From the NCBI RefSeq assembly GCF_005221325.1, contig NZ_CP039888.1, positions 2,811,501 to 2,875,500 of the forward strand: a stretch of DNA of 64,000 nucleotides, read 5' to 3'. Shown here one piece after another: positions 35,664-44,834 of the stretch. The DNA is from Agrobacterium tumefaciens (GTDB lineage: Bacteria > Pseudomonadota > Alphaproteobacteria > Rhizobiales > Rhizobiaceae). Under the pieces are notes generated by a model, which was given only the letters and a program-made list of their open reading frames with translations, was not told the DNA's origin and did no database searches. Position 1 is the first letter of the stretch, and every line of letters begins with the position of its first letter. A program made the position numbers and the translations under genes.

Positions 35664-36766
35664 GCGCCGCCCAGAAATCCACGCTTTCCTACTTCAAGTG
35701 GGCATTTATCGTCACCGTCGTCGGTCTGATCCTCGGCGGTTACCTCGGCTGGGAAATGACCGGCACCATCGGCGGAACTGCAACGATCTTCTTCATCTGC
35801 GCGGTGCTTGCCGTGCTGGAAATCTCGCTGTCCTTCGACAATGCCATCGTCAATGCCAACAAGCTCAAGGACATGACACCTGTCTGGCAGCATCGCTTCC
35901 TGACCTGGGGTATTCTCATCGCCGTTTTCGGCATGCGTATCGTCTTCCCGCTGCTCATCGTCGTCGTGGCCGCCAATGTCGGCCCCTGGACGGCGCTCGT
36001 GATGGCGGCCACCCAGCCGGAGCGCTACGCGGAAATCATGCGTGACGCCCATCTGCCGATTGCGGCTTTCGGCGGCACCTTCCTGATGATGGTCGGTCTC
36101 AATTTCTTCTTCGACCATGAGAAGGATGTGCACTGGGTGCGTTGGATCGAGGAAAAGGCGGCAGCCTATTCTTCCGTCAAGGGCATCGAAATCGCTTTTG
36201 TGCTTGTTGTCATGCTGATCTTTTCCCGCATCATCGGCGCCAGCGACAATCCGGAACTCGGTCCGGTCGCGGCCAATACCTTCTTCCATTCGGCGATCTG
36301 GGGTCTTTTGACCTTTCTCCTGGTGGAAGTGGTCGGCGGCATTCTCGACCGCAGCCAGGAAATGCTGGAAGGCGCGGCCAAAGGTGGCTTCGGTGCGTTT
36401 CTTTACCTCGAAGTGCTGGATGCCAGCTTCTCCTTCGACGGCGTGATCGGTGCTTTCGCACTGACGCAGAATCTCTTCATCATCGCCATCGGCCTCGGCA
36501 TCGGCGCCATGTATGTGCGCTCGATGACCATCATGCTGGTGGAGAAGGGAACGCTCGCCGAATACCGCTATCTGGAGCACGGCGCCTTTTATGCGATCCT
36601 GATCCTTTCGGTCATCATGTATGTGCAGACCATGTTCCATATACCGGAGGTCATTACCGGTCTTGGTGGCGCGACCCTGATCGGCATTTCGCTCTGGTCG
36701 TCGATCCGGCATAATCGGCAGCAAAGTGCCAATGCCGCAGATGCGGCGCGCGGTGCGGAAATCTGA
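35660..36766 (+). CDS. DUF475 / TerC-related integral membrane protein
   Basis: 368-aa membrane protein of the DUF475 group, related to TerC. About nine hydrophobic segments are visible. The conserved acidic patterns are 'AVLEISLSFDNAIVNANKL' near residue 55 and 'LEVLDASFSFDGVIGAFALTQN' near residue 255; TerC-type proteins hold metal-binding aspartates at these places. A role in metal (manganese or calcium) export or tellurite-type stress is likely from the family but unproven. The strong ribosome site GGAGGAG lies 9 bp upstream. A good terminator follows. Confidence 0.88.
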   Translation: MSAAQKSTLSYFKWAFIVTVVGLILGGYLGWEMTGTIGGTATIFFICAVLAVLEISLSFDNAIVNANKLKDMTPVWQHRFLTWGILIAVFGMRIVFPLLIVVVAANVGPWTALVMAATQPERYAEIMRDAHLPIAAFGGTFLMMVGLNFFFDHEKDVHWVRWIEEKAAAYSSVKGIEIAFVLVVMLIFSRIIGASDNPELGPVAANTFFHSAIWGLLTFLLVEVVGGILDRSQEMLEGAAKGGFGAFLYLEVLDASFSFDGVIGAFALTQNLFIIAIGLGIGAMYVRSMTIMLVEKGTLAEYRYLEHGAFYAILILSVIMYVQTMFHIPEVITGLGGATLIGISLWSSIRHNRQQSANAADAARGAEI

Positions 36767-36779
36767 TCCGTGTTCATCC

Positions 36780-36813
36780 CTGCCTTCCGCCGTTGCGGCG
36801 GAAGGCAGTTTTT
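36780..36813 (+). terminator. Rho-independent terminator after the DUF475 gene
   Basis: CTGCCTTCCGCC (36780-36791) pairs perfectly with GGCGGAAGGCAG (36797-36808) around a five-base loop, followed by TTTTT. It lies 13 bp after the stop codon. Confidence 0.92.
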
Positions 36814-36935
36814 AAGCATCACATCTCCTGCTGCCTGTTTTTGTTGCTGTTTGCTCTTTGAGGAAAATTTGACCATAAGGGTTCATATTCGCTCCAAGTG
36901 ACTGTTTTCGTTTCGCTTTGTGCGTTGCAATAAAA

Positions 36936-36952
36936 CTGGCACGCTTCCTGCA
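36936..36952 (+). promoter_or_regulatory. Candidate sigma54 (RpoN) -24/-12 promoter
   Basis: CTGGCACGCTTCCTGCA matches the RpoN consensus YTGGCACG-N4-TTGCW with a single core mismatch (C for T at the -12 element). The invariant GG (36938-36939) and GC (36950-36951) are separated by exactly ten bases. It lies in a 364-bp region without a recognised gene and points at the hairpin-rich segment 36963-37060. Confidence 0.55.
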
Positions 36953-36962
36953 TCTCATCTGG

Positions 36963-37060
36963 CAAGTCCAGAGGGGACGTGGAAGCCCGGAAAACGGGTC
37001 GATAAACGCCGCCGCGCCGCGCGATCTTTCGAGGTCTGCGCCGCGCGGCGGTTTTGTTTG
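36963..37060 (+). ncRNA. Candidate sigma54-dependent small RNA with intrinsic terminator
   Basis: The expected start is about 12 bp after the -12 GC. The segment contains GUCC/GGAC (36966-36969 and 36975-36978) and CCCG/CGGG (36986-36989 and 36995-36998) hairpins. It ends with a strong GC-rich stem, CCGCCGCGC (37009-37017) with GCGCGGCGG (37043-37051), followed by TTTTGTTT. No ORF with a ribosome site lies inside. About 98 nt would be typical of rhizobial trans-acting sRNAs. It could instead be an attenuated leader of the MarR-like gene 70 bp downstream. I cannot place it in a named family. Confidence 0.5.
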
Positions 37061-37130
37061 TGCGGTTGGTTCTTGAGTTTTCAACTGCGTTGAATGAAAA
37101 CAGTGGAACAATGACGGAAGGGTCACCGGC

Positions 37131-37475
37131 TTGCCTGCACAATTGTCACCCACGGAGGCCTTGGGGCTCTGGCACCGTGTATCCACGGCGCAGGTCATTG
37201 ACGATCAGCCGGATTTGACCTTGCGTCAGACGGCCATCCTGCTGCAGATTTATCTCGTGCCACCGCCGCACACCGTTCGGGGTCTTGCCGCCACGCTAGG
37301 GGTCACCAAACCGGTCATCACCCGCGCGCTCGACAGTCTCGGGGCGTTGGGATTGGTCGACCGGGTGCGAGATGAGCGGGACAGGCGCAATGTCGTGATA
37401 AAACGCACCGTGGCCGGTGCGCTTTATCTGGAAAAATTCGGCGATCTGATTATTGATCAGGCACGCAAGATCTAA
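37131..37475 (+). CDS. MarR-like winged-helix protein
   Basis: 114-aa protein with a MarR-type winged helix (LTLRQTAILLQIYLVPPPHTVRGLAATLGVTKPVITRALDSLGALGLVDRV, about residues 28-80) and a wing 'RDERDRRNVVIKRT'. It is shorter than regular MarR regulators (about 140-150 aa) because the C-terminal dimerisation helices are reduced. The start appears to be TTG at 37131, 9 bp after GGAAGGG; an ATG at 37111 is out of frame. It lies upstream of the NlpC/P60 gene with an 18-bp gap, so the two are probably co-transcribed. Confidence 0.75.
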   Translation: MPAQLSPTEALGLWHRVSTAQVIDDQPDLTLRQTAILLQIYLVPPPHTVRGLAATLGVTKPVITRALDSLGALGLVDRVRDERDRRNVVIKRTVAGALYLEKFGDLIIDQARKI

Positions 37476-37493
37476 CCTCTGGATGTGAAACCC

Positions 37494-38345
37494 ATGATGC
37501 TCGACCGCCGCCTGAACGTCTTCCGCCCCGATCTCGCCGATGCGAAACTGCAGGGTGTGGTGCAGGCCGACCGTTTCGTCAGCGGGTCGCCCGCCCAAGT
37601 CACCGCACCGGTCATCGGCCTGCGGCCGACGCCTGATCTTGCGACCGGTATAGACACCGAACTGCTCTCCGGCGAAACGGTGCGCGTTTTCGATAGGGCA
37701 AATGGCTGGGCCTGGGTACAGGCGGATGTGGATGGTTATGCCGGTTATGTGCCGGAAACGGCTATCGGCGATGTTGTCGCCGCCACCCATCAGATCATCG
37801 CGCCGCGTACATTCCTTTATTCTTCGGCCGAGTTGCGCAAACCGCCTGTCGCGGCGCTGTCCATGGGCAGCCTGATCCGCATCGTCGGCGAGGCAGAGAC
37901 GCGCGGCACCCGCTACCTGATGAACGAAAAAGGCGAGGGCATCATTGCCGCCCATTGCCGGGCTGTCGATGCGACGCTTGAAGAAGACTATGTGGCGGTG
38001 GCTCTGCGTTTTATCGAAACACCCTATCTCTGGGGTGGCCGCTCGGGCTTCGGTATCGATTGTTCCGGCCTCGTGCAGCTTTCCATGGCGATGACCGGCC
38101 GCCGGGTTCTGCGCGACACGGATATGCAGGTGAAGTCGCTGGGCGTTGAAATCGAGCGTGATGAATTGCGCCGCGGCGATCTCGTCTTCTGGAAGGGCCA
38201 TGTCGGCCTCATGGAAAACGAGGAAACGTTGTTGCATGCCAATGGCCACACGATGAATGTCGCACGCGAAAATCTCGATGCGGCCATCGAGCGGATCGGC
38301 TGGCTTTATGAAAAGCCGACGGCTTTTCGCCGCCTGGAAGGCTGA
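37494..38345 (+). CDS. NlpC/P60 (C40) cysteine peptidase with SH3-type N-terminal region
   Basis: 283-aa cell-wall peptidase-like protein. Residues about 30-150 contain two SH3b-like segments (SGETVRVFDRANGWAWVQADVDGYAGYVPETAI). The catalytic domain follows with the cysteine near residue 190 (FGIDCSGLVQLSM), the first histidine in 'FWKGHVGLM' and a third polar residue in 'LLHANGH'. No signal peptide is visible, so it may act on imported muropeptides in the cytoplasm. That fits the wall-recycling genes elsewhere in the window but is inference. The start may be the GTG at 37485 or ATGs at 37494/37497. Confidence 0.85.
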   Translation: MMLDRRLNVFRPDLADAKLQGVVQADRFVSGSPAQVTAPVIGLRPTPDLATGIDTELLSGETVRVFDRANGWAWVQADVDGYAGYVPETAIGDVVAATHQIIAPRTFLYSSAELRKPPVAALSMGSLIRIVGEAETRGTRYLMNEKGEGIIAAHCRAVDATLEEDYVAVALRFIETPYLWGGRSGFGIDCSGLVQLSMAMTGRRVLRDTDMQVKSLGVEIERDELRRGDLVFWKGHVGLMENEETLLHANGHTMNVARENLDAAIERIGWLYEKPTAFRRLEG

Positions 38346-38440
38346 GACTGCGGCTTTCACGAAATTGTGCCTGCCTGGCCCTTTGTGGGAGAGCCCTGGA
38401 CAGCCTACATCGGTTGGATGATGGTACGGGACTGGCATCG

Positions 38441-38800
38441 ATGAAGACAAGAACGGCAACACGATTGGCAGCGATCCTCACGGCGGCCTTGCTAAGCGCG
38501 TCGGCGCAGGCGCAGACCGTTTTCCAGAATGGTTTTGCCCCCGCGCCGGATGCCTATGCAAACTTGCCTGGCGTCAAGGACCCGCGAACGCTGCAGCCCA
38601 AGGTCCGTTACAACTGCCATAGCGAACTCGGCGTGACCGGATACTCCCGAGGTCCCTACCGGGATGTTTTCGGCAGCCGCGGGCTTCCTGTTCAGGGCTA
38701 TCGCTGCACCGATGAAAACGGCATTTCCAGTTTCGGTGGTAAAAATCCGGTCTCCAAGGACTGGTATCCCGGCATCAATCCTGTGGATCCGACCTTCTGA
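38441..38800 (+). CDS. Small secreted hypothetical protein
   Basis: 119-aa protein with a clear signal peptide (ATRLAAILTAALLSASAQA). The mature part has two cysteines (YNCHSELG and YRCTDENG) that could form one disulfide, and ends with 'VSKDWYPGINPVDPTF'. No known domain is recognised. It lies alone between the NlpC/P60 gene and pncB. The ATG at 38441 is chosen because it places the charged signal-peptide start correctly; an upstream ATG at 38414 would precede it with acidic residues. Probably periplasmic. Confidence 0.65.
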   Translation: MKTRTATRLAAILTAALLSASAQAQTVFQNGFAPAPDAYANLPGVKDPRTLQPKVRYNCHSELGVTGYSRGPYRDVFGSRGLPVQGYRCTDENGISSFGGKNPVSKDWYPGINPVDPTF

Positions 38801-39011
38801 AGCGGCGTGGCCCTAGCACCTGGCCGAAACGACAATGCGGTTTTTGGGAAATCGACGCGCGAGCGGGCGTGTGAGGCATTTGCCGCCGCCGGCGCTCTGG
38901 ACTTGTTGTCGCTTTTTCAGATAAATCTTCCGCGTGACAGGTTGATACCTGCCGGGGTGCGGAGTGACATCGGCTATTTTTGACCTTTGGCCGATATTGG
39001 GGAATGCAAGT

Positions 39012-40316
39012 ATGACGAAGACCGATATAGCCACCCGTGTCCACAATCATACCTGGAAGCTAGACCCGATCGTCCGCAGCCTGATCGACACAGATTTCTA
39101 CAAACTGTTGATGTTGCAGATGATCTGGAAGCTCTATCCGGAAGTTGACGCGACATTTTCCCTGATCAACCGCACCAAGACCGTGCGGCTGGCGGAAGAG
39201 ATCGACGAGATGGAACTGCGCGAGCAGCTCGATCATGCGCGCACCCTGCGTCTCTCCAAGAAGGAAAACATCTGGCTTGCGGGTAACACCTTTTACGGCC
39301 GCTCGCAGATTTTCGAGCCGGAGTTTCTCTCCTGGCTTTCGAGCTATCAATTGCCGGAATATGAGCTTTTCAAGCGCGACGGGCAATATGAGCTGAATTT
39401 TCATGGCCGCTGGATGGATACGACGCTCTGGGAAATCCCGGCGCTGGCGATCATCAACGAGTTGCGTTCGCGCAGCGCCATGCGTTCGCTCGGTTATTTC
39501 ACGCTGGACGTGCTCTATGCTCGCGCCAAGGCCAAGATGTGGGAGAAAGTCGAGCGGTTGCGGGAACTGCCGGGCCTGCGCATCTCCGATTTCGGCACCC
39601 GCCGCCGCCACAGCTTCCTGTGGCAACGCTGGTGCGTCGAGGCGCTGAAGGAAGGCATCGGCCCTGCCTTTACCGGTACGAGCAATGTCCTGCTCGCCAT
39701 GGATTCCGACCTCGAAGCCGTCGGCACCAACGCGCATGAATTGCCGATGGTGGTCGCGGCACTGGCGCAGACGAACGAGGAACTGGCCGCCGCGCCCTAT
39801 CAGGTTCTGAAGGACTGGAACCGGCTTTATGGCGGCAACCTGCTGATCGTGCTGCCGGACGCTTTCGGCACGGCGGCGTTTCTGCGCAATGCGCCGGAAT
39901 GGGTGGCTGACTGGACCGGCTTCCGACCGGACAGCGCGCCGCCGATCGAAGGCGGCGAAAAGATCATCGAGTGGTGGCAGAAGATGGGCCGCGACCCGCG
40001 CAAGAAGATGCTGATCTTTTCCGATGGTCTCGATGTCGACGCCATCATCGACACTTACCGGCATTTTGAAGGCCGCGTCCGCATGAGCTTCGGCTGGGGC
40101 ACCAACCTCACCAATGATTTTGCCGGCTGTGCGCCGAAGACCATTGCCAGCCTCAAGCCGATTTCCATCGTCTGCAAGGTGAGCGACGCCAATGGCCGAC
40201 CGGCTGTGAAGCTCTCGGACAATCCGCAAAAGGCCACCGGCGAGCCGGCCGAAGTGGAGCGTTACCTGAAGTTCTTCGGCGAGGAAGACCACAAGGAACA
40301 GAAGGTTCTGGTTTAA
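39012..40316 (+). CDS. pncB: Nicotinate phosphoribosyltransferase
   Basis: 434-aa enzyme of the NAD salvage (Preiss-Handler) pathway that joins nicotinate to PRPP with ATP. Family motifs are '[20 protein letters not shown]' near residue 25, '[20 protein letters not shown]', '[14 protein letters not shown]' near residue 200, and '[11 protein letters not shown]' with '[10 protein letters not shown]' in the C-terminal half. The ATG at 39012 is preceded by GGGGAA and matches the usual rhizobial PncB length. It stands alone, with no signs of an operon. Confidence 0.95.
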   Translation: MTKTDIATRVHNHTWKLDPIVRSLIDTDFYKLLMLQMIWKLYPEVDATFSLINRTKTVRLAEEIDEMELREQLDHARTLRLSKKENIWLAGNTFYGRSQIFEPEFLSWLSSYQLPEYELFKRDGQYELNFHGRWMDTTLWEIPALAIINELRSRSAMRSLGYFTLDVLYARAKAKMWEKVERLRELPGLRISDFGTRRRHSFLWQRWCVEALKEGIGPAFTGTSNVLLAMDSDLEAVGTNAHELPMVVAALAQTNEELAAAPYQVLKDWNRLYGGNLLIVLPDAFGTAAFLRNAPEWVADWTGFRPDSAPPIEGGEKIIEWWQKMGRDPRKKMLIFSDGLDVDAIIDTYRHFEGRVRMSFGWGTNLTNDFAGCAPKTIASLKPISIVCKVSDANGRPAVKLSDNPQKATGEPAEVERYLKFFGEEDHKEQKVLV

Positions 40317-40323
40317 GGGAACC

Positions 40324-40348
40324 GGGCGCTCCGATTGAGGAAGCGCCC
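40324..40348. terminator. Hairpin between pncB and the convergent aminopeptidase gene
   Basis: GGGCGCT (40324-40330) pairs with AGCGCCC (40342-40348) around an 11-base loop, 7 bp after the pncB stop. The T tract is poor on both strands (TTC), so termination efficiency is doubtful. Confidence 0.45.
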
Positions 40349-40374
40349 TTCAAACCTGATCCTGGTCTAGCAGA

Positions 40375-41769
40375 TTACTTCGCGAATTGATGTGCGATGT
40401 AATGGAAGAGCGCGCGGATACCCTGTGCTTCCCCGCCGATAGACGAATGGTGACGCTCGCTGAGCGACCAGCCGTAAATATCGAAATGCGCCCAGCGCTT
40501 CGTATTGGTGACGAAGCGCTTCAGGAACAGGGCGGCGGTGATCGATCCACCCATGCCGCCTGAAGGCGCATTGGTGATATCGGCTGCGCGCGAGCGGATA
40601 TCCTTGTCATACCCCATGTAAAGCGGCATGCGCCACAGCGGGTCATCCGTATCGATGCTGGCTTCCGCGATATCATGCGCCAGATCGTCATCGTCGGTGT
40701 AGAAGGGCGGCAGATCGGGACCCAGCGCCACGCGCGCCGCACCTGTCAGCGTCGCCATGTCGATCATTAGGTCCGGCGCATCCTCGTCCGCATAGGCCAG
40801 CGCATCCGCCAGAACGAGACGACCCTCCGCATCGGTATTGTCGATCTGTACGGTCAGCCCCTTGCGGCTCCTGTAGATATCGCCCGGGCGGAAGGCATTG
40901 GCGGAAATGGAATTTTCGACCGCCGGCACGAGAACGCGCAGATCGACCGGCAGCTTCGCATCCATGATCATCAGCGCAAGACCGAGAACATTGGCGGCAC
41001 CACCCATATCCTTCTTCATCAACGCCATGGAGGCCGCAGGCTTGATGTCGAGACCGCCGGTATCGAAGCAGACGCCCTTGCCCACTAGTGTCAGTCGCGG
41101 ATTGCCCTTCTTGCCCCAGTTCATCTCCAGAAGGCGCGGTGCGCTTTCACTGGCGCGGCCAACCGCATGGATCAGCGGGAAGTTTTCCTTCAGCAGATCA
41201 TCGCCGGTCGTAACGTTCACCTTCGCCTTGTAGTGGGCAGCAAGCGCGCGGAAGGCGATCTCGAGCTCGTCCGGTCCCATGTCGTTGGCCGGGACGTTGA
41301 TGAGGTCGCGCGCAAGGAAGACGCCTGCCAGAATGCGCTTGATCTCGCCGTCTTCAGCGTCTTGCGGAATGAGAAGCTTTGCCCCGCTGGTCTTGGTGGT
41401 CTTGTATTTGTCGAAGCGGTAGCTGCCGAGGCCGAATCCGAGAGCGAGGCGATTGGCCGTCAGGGGCGCGGTTTCGATATGCCACTCGCCCTCCGGCAGC
41501 TCACGGGCGAGTTTCCCGGTGATGAAGGGAATTTCGGAAGGATTGCCACCCAGACCGAGAAGCACACCTCCAAGCGATCCATCGGAGGAAGGAACGAGCA
41601 GGACGGCGCCGGCTTCCGCCTTGAACCCCGCCTTTTTCGCCCAATCCAGAGCGACCGGGTCTATGGCGCCCTGTTCGATATGGGCTGGCGTGACGGCGAA
41701 AACCGGCAATGTGCTGCCGGCCTTCGAACTGAAAGGGGTGGGGCGTTCGATGAACTGATAGGGCGCCAT
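40375..41769 (-). CDS. M17-family leucyl aminopeptidase
   Basis: 464-aa cytosolic dizinc aminopeptidase of the leucyl aminopeptidase family. The active-site region 'VGKGVCFDTGGLDIKPAASMALMKKDMGG' lies near residues 230-258 and the signature NTDAEGRLVLADALAYA near residue 313. The N-terminal domain is divergent and the protein is shorter than PepA (about 500 aa), as in the second M17 group of alphaproteobacteria. The start is the ATG at 41769. The upstream 140 bp contain TTAA motifs that more likely serve the divergent tadD-like gene. Confidence 0.92.
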   Translation of the reverse strand: MAPYQFIERPTPFSSKAGSTLPVFAVTPAHIEQGAIDPVALDWAKKAGFKAEAGAVLLVPSSDGSLGGVLLGLGGNPSEIPFITGKLARELPEGEWHIETAPLTANRLALGFGLGSYRFDKYKTTKTSGAKLLIPQDAEDGEIKRILAGVFLARDLINVPANDMGPDELEIAFRALAAHYKAKVNVTTGDDLLKENFPLIHAVGRASESAPRLLEMNWGKKGNPRLTLVGKGVCFDTGGLDIKPAASMALMKKDMGGAANVLGLALMIMDAKLPVDLRVLVPAVENSISANAFRPGDIYRSRKGLTVQIDNTDAEGRLVLADALAYADEDAPDLMIDMATLTGAARVALGPDLPPFYTDDDDLAHDIAEASIDTDDPLWRMPLYMGYDKDIRSRAADITNAPSGGMGGSITAALFLKRFVTNTKRWAHFDIYGWSLSERHHSSIGGEAQGIRALFHYIAHQFAK

Positions 41770-41803
41770 GGTATGCTTCCGTAAATGTCGAGAATCGGTG
41801 CGA

Positions 41804-41818
41804 TTAACGCTCTGTTAG
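41804..41818 (+). promoter_or_regulatory. CtrA-like site upstream of the tadD-like gene
   Basis: TTAA (41804-41807), seven bases, TTAG (41815-41818) differs from the CtrA pattern TTAA-N7-TTAA at one position, and another TTAAC follows at 41821. It is 94 bp upstream of the tadD-like start. Weak alone, but two similar sites occur in the pilus operon. Confidence 0.35.
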
Positions 41819-41911
41819 GGTTAACAGATTATTGCTTAAGCGAAAGTTGCGTCATGTGAGTCTGTCGTGTGTCGGGCGCAAGATCGATCATTCTCGGGCG
41901 GGGGCGCTGCC

Positions 41912-42736
41912 ATGACTGCATTTTCTTTGGGTGAGACAGGCCGGACAGGGTTGCTGCGGGGCGTATGTCTTGCAGCGCTGGTTTTAGCCGTTTCCGGATG
42001 TGCAAGCACCAACAAGCCGGATCGCATGTCCACCGGCTCCATTCCCGCCGCCACGCGTTCTTATGACCATCTGAACATGGAGCAGCTTCGGCAGGCGGAA
42101 GAGACCGCCGGCAAAGCCTATGAACGCAATCCCAAGGACAAGTCAGTCGGCATGAATTATGCCAGTGTACTGATGATGACCGGCAAGAATACGCAGGCTC
42201 TCGCCGTCATGCAGCAGATTGCCATCGCCAATCCGGCCGACCGTGAAGTGCTTGCGGCCTATGGCAAGTCGCAGGCGGCTGCCGGCCAACTGGAGCAGGC
42301 GCTTTCGACCATTCAGCGCGCGCAGACGCCCGATCGTCCCGACTGGCGGCTCTACTCCGCCGAGGGCGCGGTGCTCGACCAGCTCGGACGGTCGAACGAG
42401 GCACGTTCCAGATATCGTCAGGCACTTGACCTCAAGCCGAACGATCCCAGCGTGTTGTCCAATCTCGGCATGTCCTATGTCCTGTCGAGCGATCCGCGCA
42501 CCGCCGAAACCTATCTGCAATCGGCCATTTCCCAGCCGGGCGCCGATAGCCGCGTCCGCCAGAACCTTGCGCTCGTGGTTGGTCTGCAGGGCCGCTTTGC
42601 CGAAGCCGAACGCATTGCTGTTCAGGAACTCTCTGCCCAGCAGGCACAGGCTAACCTGACGTATCTGCGTGCAATGCTTTCGCAGCAGAATTCCTGGCAG
42701 CAACTGGCGAAAAAAGACGGCAGGCCGGCTGGTTGA
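41912..42736 (+). CDS. tadD: TadD-like TPR lipoprotein of the Flp pilus locus
   Basis: 274-aa outer-membrane lipoprotein. The N-terminal lipobox is LAVSGCAS with the lipidated Cys near residue 29. TPR repeats follow from about residue 65 to the end (NMEQLRQAEETAGKAYERNPKD, then 'ALDLKPNDPSVLSNLGMSYVLSSDPRTAETYLQSAI'). TadD proteins act as pilotins or assembly factors for the Tad secretin. It is convergent with tadC, 82 bp apart. The open frame continues 45 bp upstream from a GTG, but the ATG at 41912 gives a proper lipoprotein signal. Confidence 0.83.
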   Translation: MTAFSLGETGRTGLLRGVCLAALVLAVSGCASTNKPDRMSTGSIPAATRSYDHLNMEQLRQAEETAGKAYERNPKDKSVGMNYASVLMMTGKNTQALAVMQQIAIANPADREVLAAYGKSQAAAGQLEQALSTIQRAQTPDRPDWRLYSAEGAVLDQLGRSNEARSRYRQALDLKPNDPSVLSNLGMSYVLSSDPRTAETYLQSAISQPGADSRVRQNLALVVGLQGRFAEAERIAVQELSAQQAQANLTYLRAMLSQQNSWQQLAKKDGRPAG

Positions 42737-42818
42737 TCGGCTTTCGGAGGCACGGATCAGCGCAATCCCGCAGACATCGTGACTTCTGTTCCGCTCAATT
42801 TGCCTGCGCGTTTCTTCG

Positions 42819-43805
42819 TCAGAAAGTATCCATGACGCGAAGACCGGCGGGTCCAAGAATGACTGCGATCAGAACCGGCAGGAAAAACAAGATCATCGGC
42901 ACGGTCAGTTTCGGCGGCAGTGCGGAGGCCTTTTTCTCGGCCTCATTCATGCGCTCGTCGCGGCCTTCCTGCGCAAGAACACGCAATGCCTGAGCGAGCG
43001 GGGTTCCGTATCGTTCCGCCTGGATAAGAGCTTGCACCACACTTTTGACGCCGTCCAGCTGGGTGCGCATACCGAAATTCTCAAGCGCCATGCGCCTGTC
43101 CTGAAGGAAGGATAGTTCCGCTGTCGTCAGAATCATTTCCTCAGCCAGCTCAGGTGACTGTTCCGCCATTTCTTCAGCCACACGGCGCATGGCTGCTTCC
43201 ATCGATACGCCGGATTCAATGCAGATCAGCATCAGATCAAGCGCATCCGGCCATGCCCGCTTGATTGAGGCCTGTCGCTTGGTCATGCGGTTCGAAACGT
43301 AGATATTGGGGGCGTAAAAGCCGATATAGCCGAAAAGAAGCACGGCCATCAGCCGAACGACAAAAGCCTGATCAACCAGGTTTCCGAGAATGAAAACCCA
43401 GGCGAATGCCACTGTCAGGAAAATGAACGGCAAGACGAACCGGGCGGCAAGAAATGTATTGAGCGCATTCTGTGAACGGAAACCGGCTGCCCGCAGTTTA
43501 TTCATCGTGTTCTTGTCGACAAGCGCTTCCCGAAGGTTGAATTTTTCGACGATGCGTCGTGCGGATTTATTGTTATTGCTGCGCAGGGAGGTCTTACCCT
43601 CTCTGGTCGCGGTCGCCAGACGCTCGCGTTCACGGCTGCGAATGAGTTCCCGTTCCGACGAGACGGCTTTCATGCGCTTGGCGAGATCTTTCCGCTCCAG
43701 GAAAGGCATGATCAGCGTATAGAGGGTCGCGAACACCGCGAGTGTCACGAGAATGGCGATGATCGTCTGCGGATCCGCTAGATTGGAAAAGAGATTTCCC
43801 GTCAT
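42819..43805 (-). CDS. tadC: Type IVb pilus inner-membrane protein TadC
   Basis: 328-aa GspF-domain platform protein of the Flp/Tad pilus machine (CtpI in Agrobacterium nomenclature, by recollection). Hydrophobic segments lie near residues 15-35, 120-165 and at the C-terminus. The T2SSF domain occupies about residues 180-310 ('DALDLMLICIESGVSMEAAMRRVAEEM', 'RYGTPLAQALRVLAQEGRDERMNEAEKKASALPPKLTVPMILFFLP'). It is the last gene of the operon, 9 bp after tadB. No terminator is evident before the convergent tadD-like gene. Confidence 0.9.
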   Translation of the reverse strand: MTGNLFSNLADPQTIIAILVTLAVFATLYTLIMPFLERKDLAKRMKAVSSERELIRSRERERLATATREGKTSLRSNNNKSARRIVEKFNLREALVDKNTMNKLRAAGFRSQNALNTFLAARFVLPFIFLTVAFAWVFILGNLVDQAFVVRLMAVLLFGYIGFYAPNIYVSNRMTKRQASIKRAWPDALDLMLICIESGVSMEAAMRRVAEEMAEQSPELAEEMILTTAELSFLQDRRMALENFGMRTQLDGVKSVVQALIQAERYGTPLAQALRVLAQEGRDERMNEAEKKASALPPKLTVPMILFFLPVLIAVILGPAGLRVMDTF

Positions 43806-43814
43806 GGTCGCCCC

Positions 43815-44819
43815 TCAAATATCGAAATTGATCATTTGGCGCATGATGAAAATCCCGATGAGCATCCATAATGCGGATGCTCCCAGAATGATGTGCCCGC
43901 GCGTATCCGTGAAAAGTATCGAGAGATAGTCTGGCGACGTGAAGTGCACCAGCATCATCACGATGAAAGGCAATGCGCCGATGATGACGGCGGACGCTTT
44001 CGCCTCCATGGACAGAGCGTTCACCTTGGCGCGCATTTTTCTACGGTCACGCAATACCTTGGACAGGTTGGACAAGGCCTCCGAAAGATTGCCGCCTGCC
44101 TGTGCCTGGATGTTGATGACGATGCTGAAGAAGCTGACTTCGAAAAGCGGCATGGTCAGCATCATACGCTCGATCCCCTGGGGGATGCCGATCCCGACCT
44201 GCTGCGCATCCACAACCCGCTGGAACTCCGTTTTTACCGGTTCCTGACCGTCCGAGGCAATCAGTCGTACCGCGTCGTTCAGCGGCAAACCTGATTTGAT
44301 CGAGCGGCACATGACATCCAGCGCATTGGGAAACTCCTCGAGAAATTTTTTCTGCCGACGCTTGAGGAGAAATGCCAATACCCAACGCGGCAGTCCCAAA
44401 GCCGCAACTGCGGCTATGGGGAGAGCGGTCAACAAGGACAGACCATAGATCAGCGCGACGAAACCGGCACAAGCCGCCGCACCGGCGCTCAGAAGATGGA
44501 ATTGCCGAACGGAAATTGTGAGCCCAGCCTGCACGAGTTTATCGCGCAGGCTGACATTCTTTGCTTTTTTCGCCTTCTCATTCTGTTTCTTTTCCATATC
44601 CCGCAGGCTGTCCTGCATGGATTTGCGGCGCTTGCTGAGTTCCTGGACCCGGTCGCGCGCAGCCTTGATATTCACATGATCCGTCTCTGCGGCCTGCACC
44701 CGTTTGAAGCGGCTGGTGGTCTTTTTCTCGACCTCTATCTGCTGGAAAAGAAAGGCATAGGCGAGCGCTCCTGCCGAGATGGCGACAAGTACGGCCAGTA
44801 ACACTATCGTCGGGTCCAT
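43815..44819 (-). CDS. tadB: Type IVb pilus inner-membrane protein TadB
   Basis: 334-aa GspF-domain protein, paralogous partner of TadC in the pilus assembly platform. An N-terminal membrane segment (residues 5-25) is followed by a lysine-rich coiled stretch (KKRKSMQDSLRDMEKKQNEKAKKAK-like, about 60-90). Two membrane segments come next, then the T2SSF domain ('FPNALDVMCRSIKSGLPLNDAVRLIA', 'AGGNLSEALSNLSKVLRDRRKMRAKVNALSMEAKASAVIIG'). It starts 15 bp after the cpaF stop. Confidence 0.9.
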   Translation of the reverse strand: MDPTIVLLAVLVAISAGALAYAFLFQQIEVEKKTTSRFKRVQAAETDHVNIKAARDRVQELSKRRKSMQDSLRDMEKKQNEKAKKAKNVSLRDKLVQAGLTISVRQFHLLSAGAAACAGFVALIYGLSLLTALPIAAVAALGLPRWVLAFLLKRRQKKFLEEFPNALDVMCRSIKSGLPLNDAVRLIASDGQEPVKTEFQRVVDAQQVGIGIPQGIERMMLTMPLFEVSFFSIVINIQAQAGGNLSEALSNLSKVLRDRRKMRAKVNALSMEAKASAVIIGALPFIVMMLVHFTSPDYLSILFTDTRGHIILGASALWMLIGIFIMRQMINFDI

Positions 44820-44834
44820 GGCGGTCGCTTTCCC

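Noticed and set aside
35294..36724. 476-codon minus-strand frame over the DUF475 gene
   Set aside because: Antisense to a conserved membrane protein gene, charged low-complexity translation and no ribosome site.
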